Source: Tardiphaga alba (GTDB taxonomy: Bacteria > Pseudomonadota > Alphaproteobacteria > Rhizobiales > Xanthobacteraceae). From it: DNA of 64,000 nt. Below are positions 26,676 to 34,446 of the stretch, one piece after another (within the stretch, counting starts at the first letter, position 1; each line of letters starts with the position of its first letter). The stretch covers positions 310,001 through 374,000 of the forward strand of contig NZ_CP036498.1 of the NCBI RefSeq assembly GCF_018279705.1, read 5' to 3'. A program made the position numbers and the translations under genes. The notes under the pieces were generated by a model. It saw only the letters and a program-made list of their open reading frames with translations, was not told the DNA's origin and did no database searches.

Positions 26676-27350
26676 GTGTCCGTCGAAAAATTCCTCAGGC
26701 AGCGCGCCGTCAATGTCGTGGTCGGCGGCCAGTATACGTTGTCGAACTGGCTCGATCCGAAGGGGCGGCCGCGCAGCTTTGCCTGCCGCACCAGCCGCGT
26801 GTCGCCGTTTCGCATGATCGTCGAAGTGCCCGTCATCGGCCGTATCGGCGATCGGATCGGCACCTATTTCGGCGATTTCGGAAAGATGGAAGGCGAGATC
26901 AGCGACACCGTGTCGGGCAGCTTCCTGCTCGAACTGATGCTGACGCGCCCGCAGCGGCAGAAGATGTCGGATCAACTGACCTGGCTGGAGAAGAAGCAGA
27001 AAGACCCCAGCATCAAGGACGGGCGCAAGCAGGCTCGCATCGTGCCGGCTAGCCCGCATTCCATGCTGACCTTCGCCGATGGCACGGTGAAAAGCTGTTT
27101 CGTGATCGACATGTCGCCGTCGGGCGCAGCCGTATCCGCCGATATGCGCCCGGAGATCGGCACGCCGCTCGCCGTCGGCGCCTGTGTCGGGCGCGTGGTC
27201 CGTCATCTCGATGGCGGCTTTGCCGTGAAGTTTATCGAAGAACAGGCGCGCGACGTGCTGGAGCGCCGCGTGATCCGTCCAATGGCAACTCCTCGCCGAC
27301 GGCACGAGACGACGCTGGCGCAGCGCATGGACCGGATGGAAGAAGCGTGA
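26676..27350 (+). CDS. PilZ-domain protein with PilZ-like N-terminal domain
   Basis: A 224-residue cytoplasmic protein. Residues from about 10 to 88 look like a diverged PilZ-type barrel (NVVVGGQYTLSNW...GSFLLELMLT). Residues from about 115 to 205 are a PilZ domain with RKQARIVP and DMSPSGAAV, the c-di-GMP signature in weakened form. The start is the GTG at 26676 (VSVEKFLRQRAV), with AGGAG 9 bases upstream; the frame further upstream encodes an implausible hydrophobic leader. The gap before it (26535-26675) is A/T-rich and contains TATATAAAT at 26585, a likely promoter. Partner and output are unknown. Confidence 0.8.
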   Translation: MSVEKFLRQRAVNVVVGGQYTLSNWLDPKGRPRSFACRTSRVSPFRMIVEVPVIGRIGDRIGTYFGDFGKMEGEISDTVSGSFLLELMLTRPQRQKMSDQLTWLEKKQKDPSIKDGRKQARIVPASPHSMLTFADGTVKSCFVIDMSPSGAAVSADMRPEIGTPLAVGACVGRVVRHLDGGFAVKFIEEQARDVLERRVIRPMATPRRRHETTLAQRMDRMEEA

Positions 27351-27362
27351 GCGGCGCGCGGC

Positions 27363-28712
27363 CTATTTCCTGACGCAGATCAGGCGGACCATCGATGCCT
27401 TTGCATCGCTGGTCTTGCCGGCTTCCGTGGCCACGCCATTCGCTTTCACGAAATTGCGCACCGCATCCGCTGACGCCAGCACGGCTTGCGTCGCTGCGGG
27501 TGTGGGACCGGCGACCACGACCGGCTTCAACTGCGTGACACCGGCAAACGCACCATCGCCATCGATCGCCGCAGCGCCGGCAAAGCCGATGCCGGGCGCG
27601 GGTGACAATGTCGTCTCGCTACCAGCGCCCTGTGCGGTCGCTGCTCTGACGGTGCTGACTGCCGATCCCCCGGCCTGGTTCTGCGGATCGGCGATCCCGA
27701 CGAGTGTGAGATCAGGCTTCGCCGTACCCGTCCCGAGCGCGAGCGGCTTCAGGTCGCGGGCGCCGTAGATGCGCAGCAATGCGAGGTCGCGTGCCTTGTC
27801 CTCTGCGACCTTGTCGGCATTGCCATGGCCGGCCACGGTGATGGAGAGACAGCCATCCACGGCCTGACGATCGGTGACAATGGCGCCATCGGCGCTCACC
27901 ACGATGCCGGATGCATATTCGACCTTTTTACGCGGCGGCGGGCCCATGGCTTGTACGCCAGCGGGAAATGCATCGAAGGCCGAGGACATGGCGATTACCA
28001 CCGGCTCCATGGTGCCTTCGGTCGCCTGATCGTAGAGGATGGTGAGCATGCGGACTTCATCGCCCTTGAGCTGGCCGCGGATATAGAACTTCTTCTGGTT
28101 CTGCAGCCCGGACAGCACGAAGAAATCCGGCTTCACCGCGCTGTAGTCGAGCTTGCGGCCGGGTTGTTTGCGCTCGGCCTCCGCAAGCTTGGCGGTGGAA
28201 GGCGCCTCTTCCTTGCGGCGCGTGAGCAGGATCTGGATCGTGCCGGTGGAAGACTGCCACTTGCTTCCGTTGGCATCGGAGATCTGCTGCGGCACCAGTT
28301 TGCCGGGAATGCCGAGCTTCGCGCCCGTCACCATATCGGTGACGATCTTCCAACCGACATTGTCGCGCGGCTTCTTAGCCGTGGCGGCGAGCACGCCGCG
28401 CTCTTGCGGATTCAGCACGCCGGTCTGCTTGCCGCCATTGTCTTTCTGGAAAGCCTTGATGGCATTGACCATGCGCTCGGAAACTTCGCCATTGATGGCG
28501 CCATTATAGTGCCCACTCCATGCGAGGTCCGACTGGATGGTCAGACGCTCGGTCTGGGTCATGTCCTTGGCCGTGTCGGCGGGCGTCTGCATGGCCGGGC
28601 GCACCGGCACGGTGGCGACAGGCTTCGGCTTCGCGGGCGTAGGGGCGGGTGTTTGCGCATAGGCCGCGGACGCCAACATGATCATCGCGGTTGCCGACAG
28701 CATCGATCTCAT
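27363..28712 (-). CDS. Secreted protein: peptidoglycan-binding-like domain plus trypsin-like pseudoprotease domain
   Basis: A 449-residue protein with a signal peptide (cleavage near AYAQ, residue 19), a Pro/Ala-rich linker, and a PG_binding_1-like helix bundle (about 55-110: QSDLAWSGHYNGAINGEV). The C-terminal domain has the look of an HtrA/trypsin fold (ASGIVVSADGAIVTDRQAV, DLALLRIYG). The catalytic triad is not intact: the His position reads Arg/Gln in TDRQAV, Asp is kept in DLALL, and no GxSG motif follows (GFAGAAAIDGDG instead). It is probably a periplasmic, non-proteolytic protein bound to the cell wall. Function unknown. Confidence 0.75.
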   Translation of the reverse strand: MRSMLSATAMIMLASAAYAQTPAPTPAKPKPVATVPVRPAMQTPADTAKDMTQTERLTIQSDLAWSGHYNGAINGEVSERMVNAIKAFQKDNGGKQTGVLNPQERGVLAATAKKPRDNVGWKIVTDMVTGAKLGIPGKLVPQQISDANGSKWQSSTGTIQILLTRRKEEAPSTAKLAEAERKQPGRKLDYSAVKPDFFVLSGLQNQKKFYIRGQLKGDEVRMLTILYDQATEGTMEPVVIAMSSAFDAFPAGVQAMGPPPRKKVEYASGIVVSADGAIVTDRQAVDGCLSITVAGHGNADKVAEDKARDLALLRIYGARDLKPLALGTGTAKPDLTLVGIADPQNQAGGSAVSTVRAATAQGAGSETTLSPAPGIGFAGAAAIDGDGAFAGVTQLKPVVVAGPTPAATQAVLASADAVRNFVKANGVATEAGKTSDAKASMVRLICVRK

Positions 28713-28827
28713 GACATGTCCCGGTGGTGAAGCCTGCGATTGATTTCGAGGGAATTAAGCACATCTGCTGGGTCGGTGACAGCCGCGCCATGGTTCACGA
28801 TGCGGCTGACGGAGAGATGACGAGACG

Positions 28828-29628
28828 ATGCTGAGCGGCGAAGAACTCGAGCGTTATGCGCGCCATATCGTGCTGCGCGAGGTCGGAGGTCCCGGCCAGG
28901 CGAAGCTCCGCGCGGCAAAGGTGCTGGTGATCGGCGCCGGTGGCCTGGGTGCGCCTGCATTGATGTATCTCGCGGCGGCAGGCATCGGCACGCTCGGCGT
29001 GGTCGATGACGACGAGGTGTCGCTGTCGAATCTGCAGCGGCAGATCATTCACGCCACACCGGATGTCGGCTTGCTGAAAGTCGATAGCGCCGCGGCGAAG
29101 ATCCAGGCGCTCAATCCGCATGTGAATTTCATCGGCCATGGCGAGCGATTGACGGCCGCGAATGCGATGGCGCTGATCGGCGGTTACGATCTGGTGCTCG
29201 ACGGTTCCGATAACTTCACCACGCGCTATCTCGTCTCGGATGCATGTTGCCTTGCCGGCAAGCCGCTGATCTCTGCTGCGCTCGGCACCTTCGATGCATC
29301 GCTGACAACCCTGCGTCCGCATGAGCGCAATGATAAAGGCCAGCTCAATCCGACCTATCGCTGCCTATTCCCGGAAGCGCCCCCGCCCGGCACGGTGCCA
29401 AGCTGCCAGGAGGCCGGCGTCATGGGCGCGCTGGCGGGGATGATCGGCTCGATGATGGCGCTGGAGGCGATCCGCGAGATCGTCGGGTTCGGCGAAGGGT
29501 TGGTCGGGCGGCTTCTGATGATCGATGCGAGGTCGATGCGGTTCGAGACGCTGCGTTATGCGCGCGATCCCGACAATCCGCTCAATGGCGAGGCGCCGAC
29601 CATCGTGGATCTGTCGGCATATCGCTGA
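28828..29628 (+). CDS. moeB: HesA/MoeB/ThiF-family adenylyltransferase
   Basis: An E1-like enzyme that adenylates the C-terminal Gly-Gly of a ubiquitin-like sulfur carrier (MoaD or ThiS) for molybdopterin or thiamine synthesis. Its 266 residues hold the ATP motif VLVIGAGGLGAPALMYLAAAG, the NLQRQIIH motif, LDGSDNFTTRYLVSDAC, and the likely catalytic Cys193 in VPSCQEAGVMG. The structural zinc site of MoeB is mostly gone: CxxC before LFPE reads TYRC (only Cys179), and the C-terminal CPxC is replaced by DNPLNG. No rhodanese domain is fused. MoeB and ThiF cannot be separated by sequence alone. Confidence 0.85.
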   Translation: MLSGEELERYARHIVLREVGGPGQAKLRAAKVLVIGAGGLGAPALMYLAAAGIGTLGVVDDDEVSLSNLQRQIIHATPDVGLLKVDSAAAKIQALNPHVNFIGHGERLTAANAMALIGGYDLVLDGSDNFTTRYLVSDACCLAGKPLISAALGTFDASLTTLRPHERNDKGQLNPTYRCLFPEAPPPGTVPSCQEAGVMGALAGMIGSMMALEAIREIVGFGEGLVGRLLMIDARSMRFETLRYARDPDNPLNGEAPTIVDLSAYR

Positions 29629-29849
29629 GGTATTTTGTTGCGCTGCACACATTCGATCTGTGTGGCAACAATCAGATGCTGCATCGCAGCAAATCTGAGC
29701 TCGAAAGCCAGAAAGCACTGAAATTACTCGCGGATTTTCGGTGGCACGACGGCAAATGCGGCGCGACGCGTGGCGGTTGAGCGAGTTGTTGCGCAATCTA
29801 CTTGTCGGTGGCCGTCAAAATTGCTGCGGCAATGCTGCAGCAAAAAGCG

Positions 29850-30947
29850 CTAACTCGGGATCGCTGAGGTTGGCTCGCGGGTCTGCCAGAAGGTCAGCAC
29901 CCGCTGCGCAGTGGCCGGAACCAGCCGCGAGAAGTTTTGCCGCGCTTCCTCGACATCATGTGGGGCCGGCGAACGGCCGGGTCCGACGCGCAGGGCGATC
30001 AGGGCGCGCACGGTGGCCCAGGAAATCCCGATTGATTTGCCGAGGATCAGCATGGGGTCGTCGCGGTCGCCCTTTAGCAGCTGGTCGATGGTCGCGATCC
30101 GCACGCCGGACATGGCTGCCAGGGCCGCGGCTGTTTCCTCATACTGATGCGCACGGGCGAAGCGCAGCAAGGCGCCCTCATTGAGTTCGGCGCTTTGCTG
30201 CAGCTTGCGCACGGTGCGCTGGGCGCTGGCAAAATCGCGCGTCAAACCAAGATGTTGCGGGGCGCCCGAAATGTCCTGCATGGCGCGGTTGATGGCCGCG
30301 CGCAGTTCCGGGGCCGCGGTGTCGAACAGCCTGCGCCGGACGACTTCGACCGATTGGGCGAGCAGGTGCTTGAGCTGCTCGGCCGACAGGTCGTCGCGCT
30401 GGCCGACAGTGACGGCAAGCGCACCGTCGTCGCCGGCGCGGCGGATCAAGCCGTGATAGCCGAGCTGCGAGAAGATAGCGCCGGCATTCCCGGCCACGCG
30501 CCGGATCACCTCGCGATCGCCGCGGCGGATAATGACATCGGTCAGGCGCGGGCCCAGCATCGGCCGGTCGGAGATCGCCAGCAAATGCGGCTGACCCTTC
30601 ACCTTCGCGATATCGAGGAGGGTAGGCTCATCGATCTGCGGCGAGCGGCGGAGCAGGGGGCCGGCAATCAGGATTTCGTCGTCGCGCACCAGCATGGAGA
30701 CCAGCTGCGGCGGCGCGTTCACGAGCTCGGCCAGCCTTTCGGCCAGCGTGCGGCGCGCTTCAACCTCGGTCTGCGGGACAAGGCTGGTGAGGATGCTGTC
30801 GAACAGGTCCACATGGGACGGCTGGAACCGGGATGCGCCCTGCAGGAACAGGTCGGCGATCTTCCGGACTGCCTCGCCGCGGCGAGCGGGATCGCCGTTA
30901 CGGACGATGTCCTCAAGCCCCGGGATGAGGGATTTGGCCTCTGCCAT
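29850..30947 (-). CDS. DUF2336 domain protein
   Basis: A 365-residue, all-helical protein of the DUF2336 family, common in Rhizobiales and Caulobacter relatives and without a firm biochemical role. The sequence shows HEAT-like helical pairs ([38 protein letters not shown]) and no catalytic motif, signal peptide or membrane segment. I use the ATG at 30947 ([15 protein letters not shown]); the longer frame to 30974 is not supported. It is divergent from the rimP operon. The 221 bases between moeB and its stop hold TGCTGC/GCAGCA inverted repeats (29672-29690 and near 29820) but no gene. Confidence 0.8.
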   Translation of the reverse strand: MAEAKSLIPGLEDIVRNGDPARRGEAVRKIADLFLQGASRFQPSHVDLFDSILTSLVPQTEVEARRTLAERLAELVNAPPQLVSMLVRDDEILIAGPLLRRSPQIDEPTLLDIAKVKGQPHLLAISDRPMLGPRLTDVIIRRGDREVIRRVAGNAGAIFSQLGYHGLIRRAGDDGALAVTVGQRDDLSAEQLKHLLAQSVEVVRRRLFDTAAPELRAAINRAMQDISGAPQHLGLTRDFASAQRTVRKLQQSAELNEGALLRFARAHQYEETAAALAAMSGVRIATIDQLLKGDRDDPMLILGKSIGISWATVRALIALRVGPGRSPAPHDVEEARQNFSRLVPATAQRVLTFWQTREPTSAIPS

Positions 30948-31103
30948 CAAAGAATACTCAACTACGCCAAACACAAAGGCCTGCGCAGCGTAATGGCGCT
31001 TTGTGAAAGAAGGGTTAGTCTAAGGCGGCATAGATGCCAGAGTTTACAATGGCTTAAGATGGAACCGGCTTTTACGCGGGCTTTCTCGTCGCGAATCCTT
31101 CCC

Positions 31104-31132
31104 TTGCCGTCGTGTCGAAAAAGGTCTATATC
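31104..31132 (+). promoter_or_regulatory. Candidate promoter of the rimP-nusA-infB operon
   Basis: TTGCCG (31104-31109) and TATATC (31127-31132) are separated by exactly 17 bases, matching the housekeeping sigma-factor pattern moderately well. A start near 31139 would give a leader of about 110 bases before rimP that includes the terminator-like hairpin at 31168-31199. The rest of the 303-base gap between the DUF2336 gene and rimP shows no coding sequence. Confidence 0.5.
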
Positions 31133-31167
31133 GGCCGCAACTTACAGTTCTCATACAGATCGTTTGA

Positions 31168-31199
31168 GAGTGGGGCCCCGGGGACCCGCTCTTTTTTAT
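31168..31199 (+). terminator. Premature (attenuator-like) terminator in the rimP leader
   Basis: The stem AGAGTGGG / CCCGCTCT (one G-T wobble), with a GC-rich loop, is directly followed by TTTTTTAT. It lies 52 bases upstream of the rimP ATG, on the coding strand, with no gene ending in front of it on that strand. It therefore looks like a leader terminator controlling entry into rimP-nusA-infB. NusA, which affects pausing and termination, is encoded in the operon, so feedback is plausible but unproven. Confidence 0.65.
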
Positions 31200-31250
31200 T
31201 ACCTGAATGGCCCCGAACACCAATTCGAACCTGGACTGCTGCACGCCGCT

Positions 31251-32030
31251 ATGACTGACCCGATCGAACCCACCATGGATGATGCCGAGCTGCTCGCAGA
31301 GCCGCGTCTGGTCGTCGAGCCGGGTGCCGGCGCGCGCGTGGCGGCCATCGCGGCCCCGGTGCTCGAAGGCATGGGCTATCGGCTGGTGCGCATCAAGATT
31401 TCCGCCGAAGCCGGCTGCACCGTGCAGATCATGGCAGAGCGGCCCGATGGCTCGATGCATGTCGAGGATTGTGAAGCGATTTCGAATGCGCTGTCGCCGG
31501 TGCTCGATATTGAGGATCCGATCCAGCGCGCCTATCGGCTCGAGATTTCATCGCCGGGCATCGATCGCCCGCTGGTGCGCCGTTCGGACTTCCTGCGCTT
31601 CCAGACGCATCTCGTGAAGGTCGACATGGCGGTGGCCGTCGGTGGCCGCAAGCGGTTTCGCGGTTGGATCGCCGGCGTCGAGGGCGGTGAAGTCCTGATC
31701 GACCGCGAAGGCGCGCGCGACGGCGAAGATCCGATCACGCGCCTGCCGATGGAAGATATCGGCAGCGCCAATCTGGTGCTGACCGACGAGCTGGTCGCCG
31801 AGTCCATGCGCCGGGGCAAGCATGCCGAACAGGATCTCAAGCGCGAGCTTGGTATCGAGGCGCCGGCGGCGCCGCACGCCAAGCGCAGCGATCCGAAGAA
31901 GAGTTTTGCGCCGAAGCCCAAGGGCAAGGCTGCGAAGACCGCCAAGAAGCCGCTGCCGAAGAACACCAAGGCCCACCGCCTGGCCAAGAATGCTGGCCGC
32001 GGCGACATCGATTCCCCCGAAGGAGACTGA
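31251..32030 (+). CDS. rimP: Ribosome maturation factor RimP
   Basis: Needed for assembly of the 30S subunit. The 259-residue product has the usual two-domain RimP fold (about residues 20-175), including [32 protein letters not shown] and [14 protein letters not shown]. It is followed by a long Lys/Ala/Pro-rich tail (about 190-259, [20 protein letters not shown]) typical of rhizobial RimP and probably RNA-contacting. I chose the ATG at 31251; ATG at 31275 is an alternative. It is the first gene of the operon, 3 bases before nusA. Confidence 0.95.
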   Translation: MTDPIEPTMDDAELLAEPRLVVEPGAGARVAAIAAPVLEGMGYRLVRIKISAEAGCTVQIMAERPDGSMHVEDCEAISNALSPVLDIEDPIQRAYRLEISSPGIDRPLVRRSDFLRFQTHLVKVDMAVAVGGRKRFRGWIAGVEGGEVLIDREGARDGEDPITRLPMEDIGSANLVLTDELVAESMRRGKHAEQDLKRELGIEAPAAPHAKRSDPKKSFAPKPKGKAAKTAKKPLPKNTKAHRLAKNAGRGDIDSPEGD

Positions 32031-32033
32031 GCC

Positions 32034-33641
32034 ATGGCCGCTATCAGCGCCAACCGACTTGAACTCTTGCAGATCGCCGACGCCGTTGCCCGCGAGAAAA
32101 CGATTGATCGCAGCATCGTCATCTCGGCGATGGAAGAGGCGATCGCGAAGGCAGCGCGTGCGCGTTACGGCTCGGAAACCGATGTTCACGCCGAAATCCA
32201 TCCGAAGACCGGCCAGCTCTCGCTGACCCGCCACATGCTGGTGGTCGAGGATGTCGAGAACGCGTCGAACCAGATCTCGCTCAACGATGCGCAGCGCGCC
32301 AATCCGGGCGCCCAGGTCGGCGACACCATCGCCGATACGCTGCCGCCGCTGGAATACGGCCGTATCGCCGCGCAGTCGGCAAAGCAGGTCATCGTGCAGA
32401 AGGTGCGCGAAGCCGAGCGTGATCGTCAGTACCAGGAATTCAAGGATCGCATCGGCGAGATCGTCAACGGCGTCGTCAAGCGCGTCGAATACGGTTCGGT
32501 GATCGTCGATCTCGGCCGTGGCGAAGCCATTGTCCGCCGCGACGAAATGCTGCCGCGCGAAGTGTTCCGCAACGGCGACCGCGTGCGCGCCTATGTGTTC
32601 GACGTGCGCCGCGAGACCCGCGGGCCGCAGATCTTCCTGTCGCGCACCCATCCGCAGTTCATGGCGAAGCTGTTCGCGCAGGAAGTGCCGGAAATCTATG
32701 ACGGCATCGTCGAGATCAAGGCGGTTGCCCGTGATCCCGGTTCGCGCGCGAAGATCGGCGTGATCTCGCGCGATTCCTCGGTGGATCCGGTCGGCGCCTG
32801 CGTCGGTATGCGCGGTTCGCGCGTGCAGGCCGTGGTGAATGAGCTGCAGGGCGAAAAGATCGACATCATCCCGTGGTCGCCGGATATCGCGACCTTCGTG
32901 GTCAATGCGCTGGCACCGGCGGAAGTCTCCAAGGTCGTCATCGACGAAGACCGCGAGCGCATCGAAGTCGTGGTGCCGGATACCAACAACCAGCTCTCGC
33001 TGGCCATCGGCCGTCGCGGTCAGAACGTGCGTCTGGCGTCGCAGCTCACTGGCTGGGACATCGACATCCTCACCGAGCAGGAAGAATCCGAGCGTCGCCA
33101 GGCCGACTTCGAGAACGCCACCCGCGTGTTCATGGAAGCGCTGAATGTCGACGAAGTCGTCGGCCAGCTGCTGGCGTCGGAAGGCTTTACGAATGTCGAA
33201 GAACTCGCACTGGTCGATGCCAAGGAACTGGCCAGCATCGAAGGCTTCGATGACGAGACTGCCGAAGAACTGCAGAGCCGTGCGCGCGAATATCTCGAGC
33301 AGCTCGAGGCCGAACTGAGCGGCCGCTGCAAGGAGCTCGGCGTTGACGAAGCCATGCGCGACGTCCCCGGCGTGACCCTGCAGATGATGGTCAAGTTCGG
33401 CGAAAACGACGTCAAGACCGTCGAGGACCTCGCGGGCTGCGCCACCGACGACATCGTCGGCTGGACCGAGCGCAAGGAAGGCTCCGAGCCGGTCAAGCAT
33501 GCCGGTTTCCTCGATGCCAACGAGATGTCGCGTGAAGATGCCGAGCGCATGATCATGGAAGCGCGCGTCGTCGCCGGCTGGATCACCCGCGAAGATCTCG
33601 ACAAGGGCACCGAGCCTGAGTCCGAAGAAGCCGAAGCGTAA
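32034..33641 (+). CDS. nusA: Transcription termination/antitermination factor NusA
   Basis: Binds RNA polymerase and modulates pausing, termination and antitermination. The 535 residues include the N-terminal polymerase-binding domain (1-130), an S1 domain (GEIVNGVVKRVEYGSVIVDLG), two KH domains (VGMRGSRVQAVVNELQGEKID; AIGRRGQNVRLASQLTGWDID) and two C-terminal helix-hairpin-helix repeats (EGFTNVEELALVDAKEL; MMVKFGENDVKTVEDLAGC). The tail is acidic. It lies between rimP and ylxR. Confidence 0.98.
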   Translation: MAAISANRLELLQIADAVAREKTIDRSIVISAMEEAIAKAARARYGSETDVHAEIHPKTGQLSLTRHMLVVEDVENASNQISLNDAQRANPGAQVGDTIADTLPPLEYGRIAAQSAKQVIVQKVREAERDRQYQEFKDRIGEIVNGVVKRVEYGSVIVDLGRGEAIVRRDEMLPREVFRNGDRVRAYVFDVRRETRGPQIFLSRTHPQFMAKLFAQEVPEIYDGIVEIKAVARDPGSRAKIGVISRDSSVDPVGACVGMRGSRVQAVVNELQGEKIDIIPWSPDIATFVVNALAPAEVSKVVIDEDRERIEVVVPDTNNQLSLAIGRRGQNVRLASQLTGWDIDILTEQEESERRQADFENATRVFMEALNVDEVVGQLLASEGFTNVEELALVDAKELASIEGFDDETAEELQSRAREYLEQLEAELSGRCKELGVDEAMRDVPGVTLQMMVKFGENDVKTVEDLAGCATDDIVGWTERKEGSEPVKHAGFLDANEMSREDAERMIMEARVVAGWITREDLDKGTEPESEEAEA

Positions 33642-33656
33642 GGATATGCGCCACGC

Positions 33657-34388
33657 ATGTTCGCCATTGATGACCCCGCAGATCTTGATCGCGGCCCCCG
33701 AGACACCAAATCGGGGACTGAGCGGATGTGCGTGGTCACGCGGCGTGTGCGTCCGATCGATGAACTGATCCGTTTCGTCCTTTCGCCCACCGGCGAGCCT
33801 GTTCCCGATCTCAAGCGCAAGCTGCCAGGCCGGGGATTGTGGATTTCGGCGTCGCATAAAGCGGTTGCCGAGGCGGCGAAGCGCAATCTTTTCGCCCGGG
33901 GATTCAAGAAAAACGTCAAGGTATCGGCTGATATCGCCGATGAAACCGATAAATTGATGTTGCGCGGCGTGACCGATGCTCTGGCCATGGTGGCCAAAGC
34001 CGGGCAGGTCGTCTCCGGATTTACCAAGGTCGAAGACACATTACGGCGTAATACCGCCGAAATCTTGCTCCATGCTACCAACGGTGCCGCCGACGGAATT
34101 CGCAAGCTCGACGGCATTGTCCGGCAAAATGCCGCCTTCCATGACGAAACCGACCAGATTCCGATCATAACGCTGCTCAGCAGTGACGAATTGGATTTGG
34201 CATTGGGGCGGTCAAATGTGATACATGCTGCCGTGCTCACAGGCCCGGCGGGCAAAACGTTCCTGTCGCGCAGCCAGAACCTGGTCCGATACCGGATGGC
34301 TGACGCCGACATCAACGCAAGCGCCAAACCATCGAAGACCCATGCGTCGCCGGACACGGTGCCGCCGGACGACGATTTCGCCGATTGA
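33657..34388 (+). CDS. YlxR-L7Ae fusion RNA-binding protein
   Basis: A 243-residue protein. Residues from about 18 to 95 are a YlxR/DUF448 domain with the signature ERMCVVTRRVRPIDELIRFV and PGRGLWIS. Residues from about 100 to 190 resemble an L7Ae/YlxQ-type kink-turn-binding domain (GVTDALAMVAKAGQVVSGF). In Firmicutes, YlxR and YlxQ are separate genes between nusA and infB; here they are joined, as I remember for other alphaproteobacteria. The tail is disordered and acidic. AAGGA sits 11 bases upstream of the ATG. Likely role: RNA binding in ribosome assembly or RNase P modulation. Confidence 0.82.
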   Translation: MFAIDDPADLDRGPRDTKSGTERMCVVTRRVRPIDELIRFVLSPTGEPVPDLKRKLPGRGLWISASHKAVAEAAKRNLFARGFKKNVKVSADIADETDKLMLRGVTDALAMVAKAGQVVSGFTKVEDTLRRNTAEILLHATNGAADGIRKLDGIVRQNAAFHDETDQIPIITLLSSDELDLALGRSNVIHAAVLTGPAGKTFLSRSQNLVRYRMADADINASAKPSKTHASPDTVPPDDDFAD

Positions 34389-34446
34389 AATTCGAACGAT
34401 GACGAATGTGCGACCGCGCACACCGCAAAAGGACTAGGACTGCTGA

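Noticed and set aside
30147..31250. Long upstream extension of rimP (368 codons)
   Set aside because: It is the antisense of the DUF2336 gene plus the non-coding leader, including the terminator hairpin.
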